NCBI RefSeq assembly: GCF_019603315.1
Contig: NZ_CP080649.1
Location: forward strand, 1,131,501-1,195,500
Direction: 5' to 3'
Length of the DNA stretch: 64,000 nt
Source of the DNA: Ruficoccus sp. ZRK36
Lineage (GTDB): Bacteria > Verrucomicrobiota > Verrucomicrobiia > Opitutales > Cerasicoccaceae
Shown: one piece after another, positions 27,922 to 36,363 of the stretch
Numbering within the stretch: position 1 is the stretch's first letter
Layout: every line of letters starts with the position of its first letter
Translations under genes and position numbers: made by a program
The notes under the pieces: generated by a model
What the model was told of the DNA's origin: nothing
The model's input: only the letters and a program-made list of their open reading frames with translations
Databases searched by the model: none

Positions 27922-28956
27922 TTACTTTTGAATTTTGGAATCGTAGACCTTTGCCACCTCTCTCTCAAGCTCAAATAAAGCAGCTAGAGAGATTCCCTGA
28001 GGAAGTCGAGCTGTGGTGGTGTCGGATGGGGTTGCGTTACCATCTGATTTTAAGACACGACCTTGCGTGGAAAATATTTCAGAGAATCTCGTCGGGGCGA
28101 TTCCCTCGAAAGGGATCAATTTTACCTTATTTGCTTCGTTCCTTTCAGTCAAACTGTCGTCATGGAGCTTGGTTGCTTTGGATTTTGGATATGGTTCTAT
28201 GAAGTATATTCTCTCGATCCCTGATAATATTATATGCCTAGCACAGTTATGGCAGGGGTATGTTGTGACGTAGATGCTTGCACCTTTAACGCGTGATGAA
28301 GCACTACCAAGTGCATTGAAAATTGCATTCATTTCCGCGTGTATCGCTCTGGAGAACTCGATTAGATCGGACAATCTTGATTTGTTTCTAAGGTAATCGT
28401 AGGCGTCTCTTTCATGCTTCTTGTCAATGATTCCAATGTCAACAAGCTCAGACACCATTTGCTCGGATATGACGTCTTTTTCATTGTCGTTCCTGCAATC
28501 CTTTGTTTCGGAGGTTCTATATTTATAACAACGTTTGTCTCCATTATTGTTTTCCGAACAATATATCCCACCGCCATACTTAGGAACGTCATTCCATCCT
28601 GTTCCTATAATTATTCCATTGTTATCTACAATTGAAGCTCCCACTTGCCGAGATAGGCAAGCGCTGTTTAGTCCTGCCGACCAAGCAGAAAACATTGCCC
28701 TCTCCGATATGTCGGGCGTAATTGTCTTTGTGCCAAATATGGCATCAAAAAACCTCTTGATGCGTAGGTTTGAGTTGGTGTTTGTGCTTACATCGATAAA
28801 AAAGTCTGAAAGCGGGAATAACCCCCGTACGTCTTGTCCATGGTCGTCGATGTCACGGAAATCACGATCAATTAATGATTCGGCATTTGAACGCGTATCT
28901 CCTCTGCTGGTAAGCGCTTTTATACGACTTTCTCGATCAGAATATACCCCGATCAT
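27922..28956 (-). CDS. AvcD-like anti-phage dCTP/dCMP deaminase, C-terminal part
   Basis: 344 aa from the first ATG after the amber codon (29047). Cytidine-deaminase zinc site: HAE in RAIHAEMNAIFNA and PCxxC in TYPCHNCARHI, as in deoxycytidylate deaminases. The reading frame upstream is open through RVCYIIDSLKN and FYMIGVYS, a bridge conserved in AvcD proteins, so the ATG here is an artefact of the TAG and not a real start. In AvcID systems, AvcD depletes dCTP during phage infection and is held by the AvcI RNA. The gene is visibly A+T rich against the host background and lies outside the tRNA-Arg element. If read through, the full product has about 510 residues. Confidence 0.85.
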   Translation of the reverse strand: MIGVYSDRESRIKALTSRGDTRSNAESLIDRDFRDIDDHGQDVRGLFPLSDFFIDVSTNTNSNLRIKRFFDAIFGTKTITPDISERAMFSAWSAGLNSACLSRQVGASIVDNNGIIIGTGWNDVPKYGGGIYCSENNNGDKRCYKYRTSETKDCRNDNEKDVISEQMVSELVDIGIIDKKHERDAYDYLRNKSRLSDLIEFSRAIHAEMNAIFNALGSASSRVKGASIYVTTYPCHNCARHIILSGIERIYFIEPYPKSKATKLHDDSLTERNEANKVKLIPFEGIAPTRFSEIFSTQGRVLKSDGNATPSDTTTARLPQGISLAALFELEREVAKVYDSKIQK

Positions 28957-29046
28957 ATAAAAAAGCTTCGTATATACTTTTTTAAAAATATGACGCTCAT
29001 ATTTGTTTTTTAGAGAGTCAATTATATAGCAAACTCTCTTTGGTTG

Positions 29047-29049
29047 CTA
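29047..29049 (-). other. In-frame amber stop inside the AvcD-like gene
   Basis: TAG follows ...RKKIGE and precedes QPKRVCYIID in the same frame. CAG or AAG one base away would restore a sense codon. It could be a nonsense mutation, suppressed in the host, or a sequencing error. Confidence 0.85.
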
Positions 29050-29454
29050 TTCTCCGATTTTCTTTCGATGTTCGTATATATTGCTTATAATATGTTCGGC
29101 GAGAAATTCTTTATTGTGTTTTTCTCTAAGGGCATTTCCAGTGTTTATAAGCTTGCTTTTTCTCGCAGAGATGGAGCCGCTTTTAAATTCTGGATTATGT
29201 TGAGGGGCGGGGTCAAGAGTGTCGGAGAGTATTTCAATTACATTACTTACTTTGTATGTCTTGACCTGATATCCCCTCGATTCCATTTCGATTTTAATAG
29301 CTTCAGATACGTCTTTGATTGGGGCTCCAATTGGTCCACAAAGGCCTAACACGATCTCATTCGTAATAGTCGATTCGACGAACTCGAGAGAGTTTGTTGC
29401 CGATGTGCTTCCTGTCTCGACTTGCGATTTCGTTTGCCTTGCTGTGTCTGCCAT
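29047..29454 (-). CDS. AvcD-like N-terminal P-loop-type domain, cut by an amber codon
   Basis: 135 aa from MADTAR at 29454 (ATG 29526 is the longer alternative). After a polar leader comes VLGLCGPIGAPIKDV, the deoxynucleoside-kinase-like N-terminal domain of AvcD, whose P-loop lacks the usual GKS/T, as is common in that family. It ends at TAG 29047-29049. The next codons in the same frame continue the protein without any gap, so this and the deaminase part are one gene: 29454 down to 27922. No frameshift is needed, only a single-codon change. Confidence 0.85.
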   Translation of the reverse strand: MADTARQTKSQVETGSTSATNSLEFVESTITNEIVLGLCGPIGAPIKDVSEAIKIEMESRGYQVKTYKVSNVIEILSDTLDPAPQHNPEFKSGSISARKSKLINTGNALREKHNKEFLAEHIISNIYEHRKKIGE

Positions 29455-29779
29455 TATTCCAATGTTTTGGTGTTTGAGGTACATTAAATTATGTGACATC
29501 TCTTTAGTTTTACAATGAAATATCAATATAATTTAATTGTTCCACTGCGATGCGGCTACTTCTTGATGTTGGCAAAAAGGGTGCATGTCATGCCTCAATT
29601 TAGCACAGCATTTAAGCGCCTGCGCTATGCGTGCTAGAGCCTTGCAAAATCTACTTTATGTCACGTCGAAGGCTATTTCCCCGTTTTTTCCCAAATTGGG
29701 GTCTTTAAGGCCCTTTTTTGCCTTTTTGAGTCGCAACTGGATTTGTGGCTCTAGTCGTTGTTTGACAACGATTTAAAAA

Positions 29780-29823
29780 TGGTGCCCCCACCGAGACTCG
29801 AACTCGGATTAACGGTTTAGGAA
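29780..29823 (-). repeat. attL: displaced 3' end of tRNA-Arg
   Basis: 44 bases identical to 45031-45074. It reads as the tRNA CCA end, acceptor, T-arm and into the anticodon side, then diverges at 29824. It is a tRNA fragment left by site-specific integration and is not functional as a tRNA. Confidence 0.92.
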
Positions 29824-29860
29824 GCCTCGAATTGTAGCCTATTTTCAATGACTTAAGAAA

Positions 29861-29886
29861 CTGGGGCTCTATTGGGGCTCTATTTT
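29861..29886 (+). repeat. 26-base repeat near the left end, copy 1 of 2
   Basis: Identical to 44903-44928 in the same orientation, and itself built of two tandem 11-base units (GGGGCTCTATT twice). It lies 37 bases inside attL, immediately upstream of the integrase start codon. Likely an integrase or excisionase arm-type site and possibly also a promoter operator. Confidence 0.75.
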
Positions 29887-29928
29887 GACTTTACTTTTCC
29901 CTCCTATGGCGGCTTAAGTGCCGTTAAC

Positions 29929-31245
29929 ATGGAAGACTACCGCAGGCGTCCACGGAAACGGGCAACAGGTGCACCGGGAGAACCCGTACTCCAATCGTAC
30001 AATGAAAAAGCCCGCCCTGATCTAAAGTGGCGGGTGAAGTACAAGCAGGAAGGCGCGTGGAAAGTTCGGAAATTTAAGCTGAAGAAAGAGGCCCAGCGCT
30101 TCCACAATGAAAAGGTGGCCGAATTTCGGAACCTCGGTGTGGAAATGGCCAATGCTCTTTCGGAGGAGTTAAAGCGCGAGGCGCTGGACGCTCAGGAAGT
30201 GCTCGGAGGACTTTCCCTTGTCGAAGCTGCAAAACACTACCGTGCGTACGTTCAGCGGACTTCTAGCGGGGAAAAGGTAACCAACCTCGTGCAAGCCTTC
30301 CTGCGTCACCTTAGAGATGATCGAGGAGTGGGCCCCCGACACCTCAATGACGTCGCCGGGAGGCTGGGGCGCTTCGCTGAGGATTTTGGCCAGCACCACC
30401 CTGCCGCCATCAGTCCCACCGAAGTTGCGGACTGGTTGGGAACCTTAAAGGCCAGCATTAAGCCGAAAGGCGCAACCGAGCGTGAAGTGTTGGAGGTGGA
30501 TTTGTCCGTGCAGAGTCGCCGACACTATCGCGCTGCGCTGCATAACTTCTTTGCGTGGTGTGTTGATAACGACCACTGTGCCTCTATTCCCGTGCGTGGC
30601 AGGCCACCTCGTGTACGCGAAGCACAGTCGCTGGCAATCTGGACGCCAACTGAGCTGGCGCGAGTTATTCAAATACTTTTCGACTGGAGCCCTGACCAAA
30701 CGAAGAGTAAGGAAGGTAAGCGCACTGGCAATTACCCGACCAAGGTGCCCGAGAAAATGGATATCCTTGCTAACATTGTGATTTGTGCCTTTGGTGGGCT
30801 ACGGCAAAGCGAGTTCGAGCGCTTGCACTGGGAGCATATCCACCTCGCGCACGACATTATCGACCTGTCGGATATCACGACCAAGAACACGCCGAGTAAC
30901 CGCCATGTTACGATCCGTCCTACGTTGCGTGCATGGCTGGAGGTTTTCTTCGCCTTTGAGTCCGGCCCGTGCATCAAGCCGAACTTTCCGAATCGGCTAG
31001 CAGCGTTTCGACAACACCTGCGCGACAAGGGCATGGAGTGGAAGCAAAACGTGCTGCGCCACTCTTTCGCCAGTTATCTCATGGGCGAGCTACAGGACGC
31101 CGCGAAGGTCGCAGCCCAAATGGGCCACGTTGGTCAAGGTACTTTATACAAGCACTACTCCAAGCCCGTCTACCGCGATCACGCGACCGCCTACTGGAGC
31201 CTGACCCCCGATAGTCTAACTCTTAAAGCGGTGGATGCTATATGA
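29929..31245 (+). CDS. Tyrosine-type site-specific integrase
   Basis: 438 aa from ATG 29929 (an in-frame TTG at 29872 would lie in the repeat and is less likely). N-terminal arm-binding part (1-80, basic: RRRPRKRATG), core-binding SAM-like domain (about 100-205), catalytic domain with Arg I in GGLRQSEFERL, the NVLRHSFASYL box (Arg II) and GHVGQGTLYKHYSK with the nucleophile Tyr. It catalyses integration at tRNA-Arg. Located 100 bases inside attL. Its stop overlaps the start of the next gene. Confidence 0.93.
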   Translation: MEDYRRRPRKRATGAPGEPVLQSYNEKARPDLKWRVKYKQEGAWKVRKFKLKKEAQRFHNEKVAEFRNLGVEMANALSEELKREALDAQEVLGGLSLVEAAKHYRAYVQRTSSGEKVTNLVQAFLRHLRDDRGVGPRHLNDVAGRLGRFAEDFGQHHPAAISPTEVADWLGTLKASIKPKGATEREVLEVDLSVQSRRHYRAALHNFFAWCVDNDHCASIPVRGRPPRVREAQSLAIWTPTELARVIQILFDWSPDQTKSKEGKRTGNYPTKVPEKMDILANIVICAFGGLRQSEFERLHWEHIHLAHDIIDLSDITTKNTPSNRHVTIRPTLRAWLEVFFAFESGPCIKPNFPNRLAAFRQHLRDKGMEWKQNVLRHSFASYLMGELQDAAKVAAQMGHVGQGTLYKHYSKPVYRDHATAYWSLTPDSLTLKAVDAI

Positions 31246-31943
31246 GCATAAACTGTGAGGATGATTGCGGAGACGTCTCCACTCTTGAATCGCTATATGA
31301 GTGCGTGCATAAACTCATCTTACGCTACGACCTAGACTACCCAAAGTTCATGCCATATTTGGAGTTCGATTCTACAGGAGAGCTAAAAAGTGAAATAACG
31401 CGCTCAAAGAAGGAAAAAGAACTCAACAAACGTGAACTGTTACTCCTTGAGCTATACTTTCGATTAGGCGCATGTATTCGTAGGCAGGATCAGTTGCATT
31501 CTGATGAGGTCATACGTATGGCTTATCTGACGGGGCATATTTGTGCAGAGGAAGAGCGAATGCGCGTGTCTAATAATAAATTTGCTACCATCGTCCCCGA
31601 TGACCGCTATTGGTTTGTGCGTGCGATGCAGATGTGCTGGCCAATGTACCTTCTGGCGACCCCTACTAAACGGCGGCCTGATCCAGGCAGTTTGAGGGAG
31701 AGTGAGATGAAAAATCTTTCTGATGAGTTAAGGGAAAAGGTATTCGAAGCACTGCATGCATGCCGTATCCACCTTACTGTACAGGAGGCCCGAAGAGGGG
31801 TTAGGCTGACGCCTGAAATGATATGCAGTAACATGCCCGATGGGTTTAGGCTTGGCGCTAAAACTGTTCAGCGCTGGCAGCGGAGGTGGGCTACGCTAAT
31901 GATGTCCGGAGATTCGGGCATGCGCAAAAGGTCTCACCTATAA
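31242..31943 (+). CDS. Element protein of unknown function, overlapping integrase
   Basis: 233 aa, start ATG overlaps the integrase TGA by four bases. Hydrophilic, with a helical C-terminal stretch (VQEARRGVRLTPEMICSNMP, KTVQRWQRRW) that could be a DNA-binding helix-turn-helix. No enzyme motifs. Translation coupling with integrase suggests a role in recombination or control of the element. Confidence 0.75.
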   Translation: MSINCEDDCGDVSTLESLYECVHKLILRYDLDYPKFMPYLEFDSTGELKSEITRSKKEKELNKRELLLLELYFRLGACIRRQDQLHSDEVIRMAYLTGHICAEEERMRVSNNKFATIVPDDRYWFVRAMQMCWPMYLLATPTKRRPDPGSLRESEMKNLSDELREKVFEALHACRIHLTVQEARRGVRLTPEMICSNMPDGFRLGAKTVQRWQRRWATLMMSGDSGMRKRSHL

Positions 31944-31993
31944 GACCTTTTGGATTTCTTTCGTTTTTAGTTATGTGGTCTAGGGTTGGCCGC

Positions 31994-32206
31994 ATGAAGC
32001 GAGAGCCCATCGAACAACTTCCCGAACTCGTTACCAAGGACGCCCTTTGTGCGCGCCTTGGCGTGAGCCCGGATTTTGTCGAGCGGCTTGACCTTCCGCG
32101 TTATCGCTTCTCACGTCGCGCTGTGCGCTACGACGTCAAGGACGTCCAACGAGTGCTGGAGCGTTACCGCATTGCCGGTGGAACTGGGTCAACTGCGCGC
32201 AACTAA
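31994..32206 (+). CDS. AlpA/excisionase-like helix-turn-helix protein
   Basis: 70 aa from ATG 31994 with MKREPIEQLPELVTKDALCARLGVS: MerR/AlpA-type winged helix, then FSRRAVRYDVKDVQRVLERY, the typical end of prophage AlpA or excisionase-like proteins. Likely controls excision or transcription of the element. It precedes the primase gene by 110 bases. Confidence 0.82.
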   Translation: MKREPIEQLPELVTKDALCARLGVSPDFVERLDLPRYRFSRRAVRYDVKDVQRVLERYRIAGGTGSTARN

Positions 32207-32292
32207 TCTACGCAAGAGCGCTCGTTGTTCCCATTGTTGGCGACCAGCAACAAACAGTCCCCCGGACCAATCTGGCTGGGGGACATGTATTG

Positions 32293-32298
32293 TATAAT
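32293..32298 (+). promoter_or_regulatory. Candidate -10 box of the primase-helicase gene
   Basis: A perfect TATAAT 18 bases before the ATG of the primase-helicase gene, preceded by a 9-bp stem (32257-32265 with 32276-32284, one G-T). No good -35 at 17 bases. If used, the transcript would begin at or near the start codon. Confidence 0.4.
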
Positions 32299-32315
32299 TA
32301 ACACAAGATATCAGC

Positions 32316-34499
32316 ATGAATGACCATAGTCAAATTATCAGTGGGGTAAATGAAAAAATAGGCGATCGGATGGTTAGTATCTATCCGCCATTAAGTAGTG
32401 GACCCTCAAGGGTGCCGCTCGAGAATACGCCCATTTGGGATGCGTTGATGGGTATAAAAAATGGCATCTACAAGGAGGTTGTACAGAAGGTTCGCAAGGC
32501 AGAAGGTAAGGTTAAAAAAAGGAAGGCTAAGATGGAATTGCCATCCCTCATGCCTACTGGGGTTTTTGAGAACGGATTAAAAGACATGGTGCCTGATCCG
32601 TTCTCAGGCCTGCTTCAAGTTGACATTGATGACGTTCCTGATGTTCAGGAAGTGAAAAGCCAATTGATGTCGGATCCACATATATACTCTTGTTTTGTTT
32701 CACCATCAGGAAGAGGCGTAAAGGGGCTAATTCGTGTCCCGCAAGACTCCGACCCTTTAATGGCGAAACAGGCAGTGGTTCGCCACCTGAGTGCAGTACA
32801 CGGTCTCGAAATTGATGAGGGGCCTTGTGGCATAAATTATCGGATGTATGTGTCCTATGATCCCGAATTATATATCAATAAGGACTGCAGGGAGCTCCCA
32901 CTGGAGTTTTGTGAGGAAAAGGATCAGCGAGACTTGGTTGTTGGGGGCTCAAAAGAATCATTTCGCGAATACAACCTCTTTCCTCTGGATGAAATAAAGT
33001 GCGCACTTGGCGCAATACCGGATCGCCCTGACTATGATCTGTGGATCAGGTTGGCAAATGCGGTACGGGATGCTGCTGGTACCGAAAATGCAGTGGAACT
33101 ATTGAAGGCTTGGTCTCCGGAGGAAAGACCGGGTGAGTATGGATTTAAAATCTGCGAATTACCCTTGGTAAAGGCTAGTTGCTTGTTTGAGGAAGCTTAT
33201 CGGAACGGTTGGAGTCCCGAAGTTTACTACGAAAATTCATCAAACCGATATTGGCTGATGGATGCCGACAGTAAGTTTCGTACTTACACGCAATCGCACC
33301 TGACCGATCAGCTAAAACGCTATGGTCTCGATGGCGAGCAGGCTGCTAGTGTCGCACGCAGTGCCCGTTTCAGGTTTTCATTAGACTGCGTCTTAAATGT
33401 TGCGGGAATGCCGAAGGGGCTGAACGAAATGAACGGCAAAAAGCTGTTAGTTCCGCGTGGACCGAACCTCATTGAGCCCCACCAAGGCGAGTGGGAAACC
33501 ATCAAGGCCATTTTTGTAGGCATGTTAGGCGAAACGCAGTATGAGTATTTTATATGGTGGCTGGCCTTATCCTTGCAGTCGTTGTACGGCGGCAATTGGC
33601 AGCCTGCGCAGGTTTTAGCCTTGGTGGGGCCGACGGCTTCCGCGAAAAGCCTTACTCAGTCCATCCTTACTCTGCTGTTTGGCGGTACGGAAGCACGTGT
33701 GATGCAGGCTGTCTCGGGCTCGACTCCGTTTAACGGCGATTGGGCGGAAGCTGCACACTTGGTCATTGAAGACGAGTTTTCTGATAACAATAAATCGACC
33801 CGAGATAGGATAAAGGAACGGGTCAAAGAGATAGCCGTTAACAGGAGGCACCGCATCCACCCTAAGGGCAAAGATGCCATTGATGTAACTCCGTTTTGGC
33901 GTCTCACGATCTCATGTAATCCTGTGCCGGAATCGTTGGCCGTCATGCCGCACCTAGATGAATCGTCGATGAATAAAATTAGTATCCTAGGTACCAAGCG
34001 GTTCGAGATGCCTATGCCTGCGGCTACTGCGAAAGAGAAGGAGAAACTTTGGTCTGCGGTCAGGCGGGAAGCGCCTGCACTTATACATGATTTGCTATCG
34101 TGGGGAAACCCGCCAGCGCACCTGCGAGATGAGGAGAATCGCTTCGATTTAGCAGCATACCACGACGAAGGTGTAAAGCGCATGATTGAGGATATGTCGC
34201 AAGAATTTGAGTTGCTGAATTTGATCATCGACGGAATGCGTAAAGGCCATTTTGACGTTGAGGATGAATTCGACGGTGGGCACTCGGAAACAAATTTAAA
34301 GATCGAAGTTACCGCTGCTGAGGTGCACGAAGTGCTCCGCTACAGGGGGCTGCCTAGTTGGATGAATACAAGGCAGATTGGCAAAATGCTGAGCTATCTT
34401 ACGAAGATTCGGCCTGAATATGTAACAACCATAAAATCTAGCCGCTCAAACGGAAACAGGTATCAGATAGTGGGCAATGGTGGTGAAATTATCTGGTAG
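32316..34499 (+). CDS. Primase-helicase (VirE-N/PriCT_2/D5-type) of the element
   Basis: 727 aa replicase-like protein. N-terminal VirE-N/BT4734-like domain (about 60-205; LLQVDIDDVPD, CFVSPSGRGVKGLIRV), a PriCT_2-like helical segment (about 225-275; LWIRLANAVRDAAG), then a superfamily-3-type helicase core with Walker A LVGPTASAKSLTQS (about 437-447), Walker B HLVIEDEF and ISCNP as motif C. Such fusions replicate phage satellites, plasmids and integrative elements. The stop overlaps the first iteron-like repeat. Confidence 0.86.
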   Translation: MNDHSQIISGVNEKIGDRMVSIYPPLSSGPSRVPLENTPIWDALMGIKNGIYKEVVQKVRKAEGKVKKRKAKMELPSLMPTGVFENGLKDMVPDPFSGLLQVDIDDVPDVQEVKSQLMSDPHIYSCFVSPSGRGVKGLIRVPQDSDPLMAKQAVVRHLSAVHGLEIDEGPCGINYRMYVSYDPELYINKDCRELPLEFCEEKDQRDLVVGGSKESFREYNLFPLDEIKCALGAIPDRPDYDLWIRLANAVRDAAGTENAVELLKAWSPEERPGEYGFKICELPLVKASCLFEEAYRNGWSPEVYYENSSNRYWLMDADSKFRTYTQSHLTDQLKRYGLDGEQAASVARSARFRFSLDCVLNVAGMPKGLNEMNGKKLLVPRGPNLIEPHQGEWETIKAIFVGMLGETQYEYFIWWLALSLQSLYGGNWQPAQVLALVGPTASAKSLTQSILTLLFGGTEARVMQAVSGSTPFNGDWAEAAHLVIEDEFSDNNKSTRDRIKERVKEIAVNRRHRIHPKGKDAIDVTPFWRLTISCNPVPESLAVMPHLDESSMNKISILGTKRFEMPMPAATAKEKEKLWSAVRREAPALIHDLLSWGNPPAHLRDEENRFDLAAYHDEGVKRMIEDMSQEFELLNLIIDGMRKGHFDVEDEFDGGHSETNLKIEVTAAEVHEVLRYRGLPSWMNTRQIGKMLSYLTKIRPEYVTTIKSSRSNGNRYQIVGNGGEIIW

Positions 34500-34598
34500 G
34501 GGTATTAGGGGTTGGATTGGTGAGCAGAGGAATAGGCTAAAGGGGTGAGGTGCGTTCAAAGAGGTCCAGTAAGACGAACGACTACCCCTGATACCCCT
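34498..34598. repeat. Iteron-like AGGGGT cluster with inverted-repeat ends
   Basis: Five copies of AGGGGT or its reverse complement in 101 bases: 34498, 34507 and 34541 direct, 34583 and 34592 inverted. The outer parts (34498-34511 and 34585-34598) are reverse complements in 13 of 14 positions. It lies exactly at the end of the primase-helicase gene, where satellite and plasmid origins often are. Could also be a terminator-like stem or a regulatory site before hsdM. Confidence 0.5.
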
Positions 34599-34710
34599 AC
34601 TTGGCTTCATGTCCCCCCCCCTCGACACCCACTTTTCGCCTCGACAGCAATACAATGTGCGGATTCTTATTTTACGTGGCTTTTACGTCTGGGGCCACTA
34701 GTTTTCCGCC

Positions 34711-36363
34711 ATGCCGCCCAAGAAAAAATCCTCCCCGAAGAAGACCAACGGCGACCTCGGCTTCGAGGCCAAGCTCTGGCTTGCTGCCGACAAACTCCGT
34801 AATAATATGGACGCGGCCGAGTACAAACATGTGGTGCTCGGGCTAATTTTTCTCAAGTATATCTCCGATGCCTTCGACGAGATGCACGCGAAGCTCGTTG
34901 CGGGCGAGGGCGATTACGACGGAGCCGATCCCGAGGACCCGGACGAGTACAAGGCCGAGAACATCTTTTGGGTGCCCCCTGCTGCCCGTTGGAAATATAT
35001 CCAAGGTAGCGCCCATCAGCCCGAAGTCGGCAAGATCGTGGACGACGCCATGGTCGCCATCGAGCGAGACAATAAGGGGCTCAAGGGCGTCCTGCCCAAG
35101 GACTACGCACGCCCCGCGCTTGATAAGCACCGTCTGGGCGAGTTGATCGACCTGATCGGTACCATCGGCCTCGGTGACGCCGAAAACCGTTCCAAAGACA
35201 TCCTGGGGCGCGTCTACGAGTACTTCCTGAGCCAGTTCGCCAGCGCCGAGGGCAAGAAAGGTGGCCAGTTCTACACCCCCCGCTGTGTCGTGCAGTTACT
35301 GGTCGAAATGCTGGCCCCCCGGCCCGGCTCCCGCATCTACGACCCCTGCTGCGGCTCGGGCGGCATGTTTGTGCAGTCCGAGAGGTTCATCGAGGAGCAC
35401 GGCGGGCGCATCGGGGACATCGCTGTCTACGGGCAGGAGAGCAATCCCACCACGCGCCGCCTTGCCGCCATGAACCTCGCGATTCGCAGTATCGAGGCAA
35501 ACCTCGGTCCTGAGCATGCTGATACCTTCCGGCGCGATCTCCACCCCGATTTGCGGGCCGACTACGTTATCGCCAACCCGCCCTTTAATGACTCCGACTG
35601 GTTCCGCAAGGACGACGACGTGCGTTGGCAATTCGGCACCCCGCCGAAAGGAAATGCCAACTTCGCGTGGGTGCAGCACTTTGTTCATCACCTTGCGCCG
35701 GGTGGCAGCGCGGGCTTCGTTCTCGCTAACGGTTCCATGTCCTCTAACCAGTCCGGCGAGGGGGACATCCGCCGCGCCCTCATCGAGGCCGATTTGGTGG
35801 ACTGCATGGTCGCGCTCCCCGGCCAGCTCTTTTACTCTACCCAAATTCCTGTATGCCTCTGGTTTTTGACTAAGGACAAGTCGGCCCGTGTCGTTAGCTC
35901 GGGCGAAAAGGACGATCTGCCGGAACGAGCGCGTGACCGCCGGGGCGAGACACTCTTTATCGATGCCCGTAAGATGGGCTCTATGCTCGACCGCGTCCAT
36001 CGCGAGCTAACTAACGAGGATGTCGCGCGCATTTCTCGTACCTACCATAGCTGGCGTCTTGATATTCCGATGGGTGAGGTAAAGCACGGCGATGCTATTG
36101 CAATTGTTGATCCCGACCCGGAATGGATTTACCAAGATATCCCCGGCTTCTGCAAATCTGCCACCAAGGATGAAATAGCCAGCCACGGCTACGTCCTAAC
36201 GCCGGGTCGTTACGTAGGGGCAGAGGCCACCGAGGACGATGGCGAGCCCTTCGAGGAGAAGATGCCGCGCCTAGTGGCCGAGCTCGACGCCCAGTTCGCC
36301 GAATCCGCCAAACTCGAAGCCGCCATTCGGCAGAACCTCAAGGAGCTGGGCTATGGTGGCTAA
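34711..36363 (+). CDS. hsdM: Type I restriction-modification DNA methyltransferase subunit
   Basis: 550 aa N6-adenine methylase subunit. N-terminal HsdM_N helical domain (about 14-150), SAM site [14 protein letters not shown] (motif I, about 211-223) and catalytic VIANPPFND (motif IV). AAGGAG before the overlapping hsdS supports coexpression. Base use here is closer to the host than in the genes around it, so this gene may have another history than the TIR and Abi-C genes. Confidence 0.96.
   Translation: MPPKKKSSPKKTNGDLGFEAKLWLAADKLRNNMDAAEYKHVVLGLIFLKYISDAFDEMHAKLVAGEGDYDGADPEDPDEYKAENIFWVPPAARWKYIQGSAHQPEVGKIVDDAMVAIERDNKGLKGVLPKDYARPALDKHRLGELIDLIGTIGLGDAENRSKDILGRVYEYFLSQFASAEGKKGGQFYTPRCVVQLLVEMLAPRPGSRIYDPCCGSGGMFVQSERFIEEHGGRIGDIAVYGQESNPTTRRLAAMNLAIRSIEANLGPEHADTFRRDLHPDLRADYVIANPPFNDSDWFRKDDDVRWQFGTPPKGNANFAWVQHFVHHLAPGGSAGFVLANGSMSSNQSGEGDIRRALIEADLVDCMVALPGQLFYSTQIPVCLWFLTKDKSARVVSSGEKDDLPERARDRRGETLFIDARKMGSMLDRVHRELTNEDVARISRTYHSWRLDIPMGEVKHGDAIAIVDPDPEWIYQDIPGFCKSATKDEIASHGYVLTPGRYVGAEATEDDGEPFEEKMPRLVAELDAQFAESAKLEAAIRQNLKELGYGG

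Noticed and set aside
29585-29776. 63-codon open frame left of attL
   Set aside because: No motif or ribosome binding site; better read as non-coding A+T-rich DNA.
29780-29823. Apparent tRNA-Arg at the left end
   Set aside because: Only the 3' half; the anticodon and D-arm sides are not tRNA, so it is the displaced att copy and not a gene.
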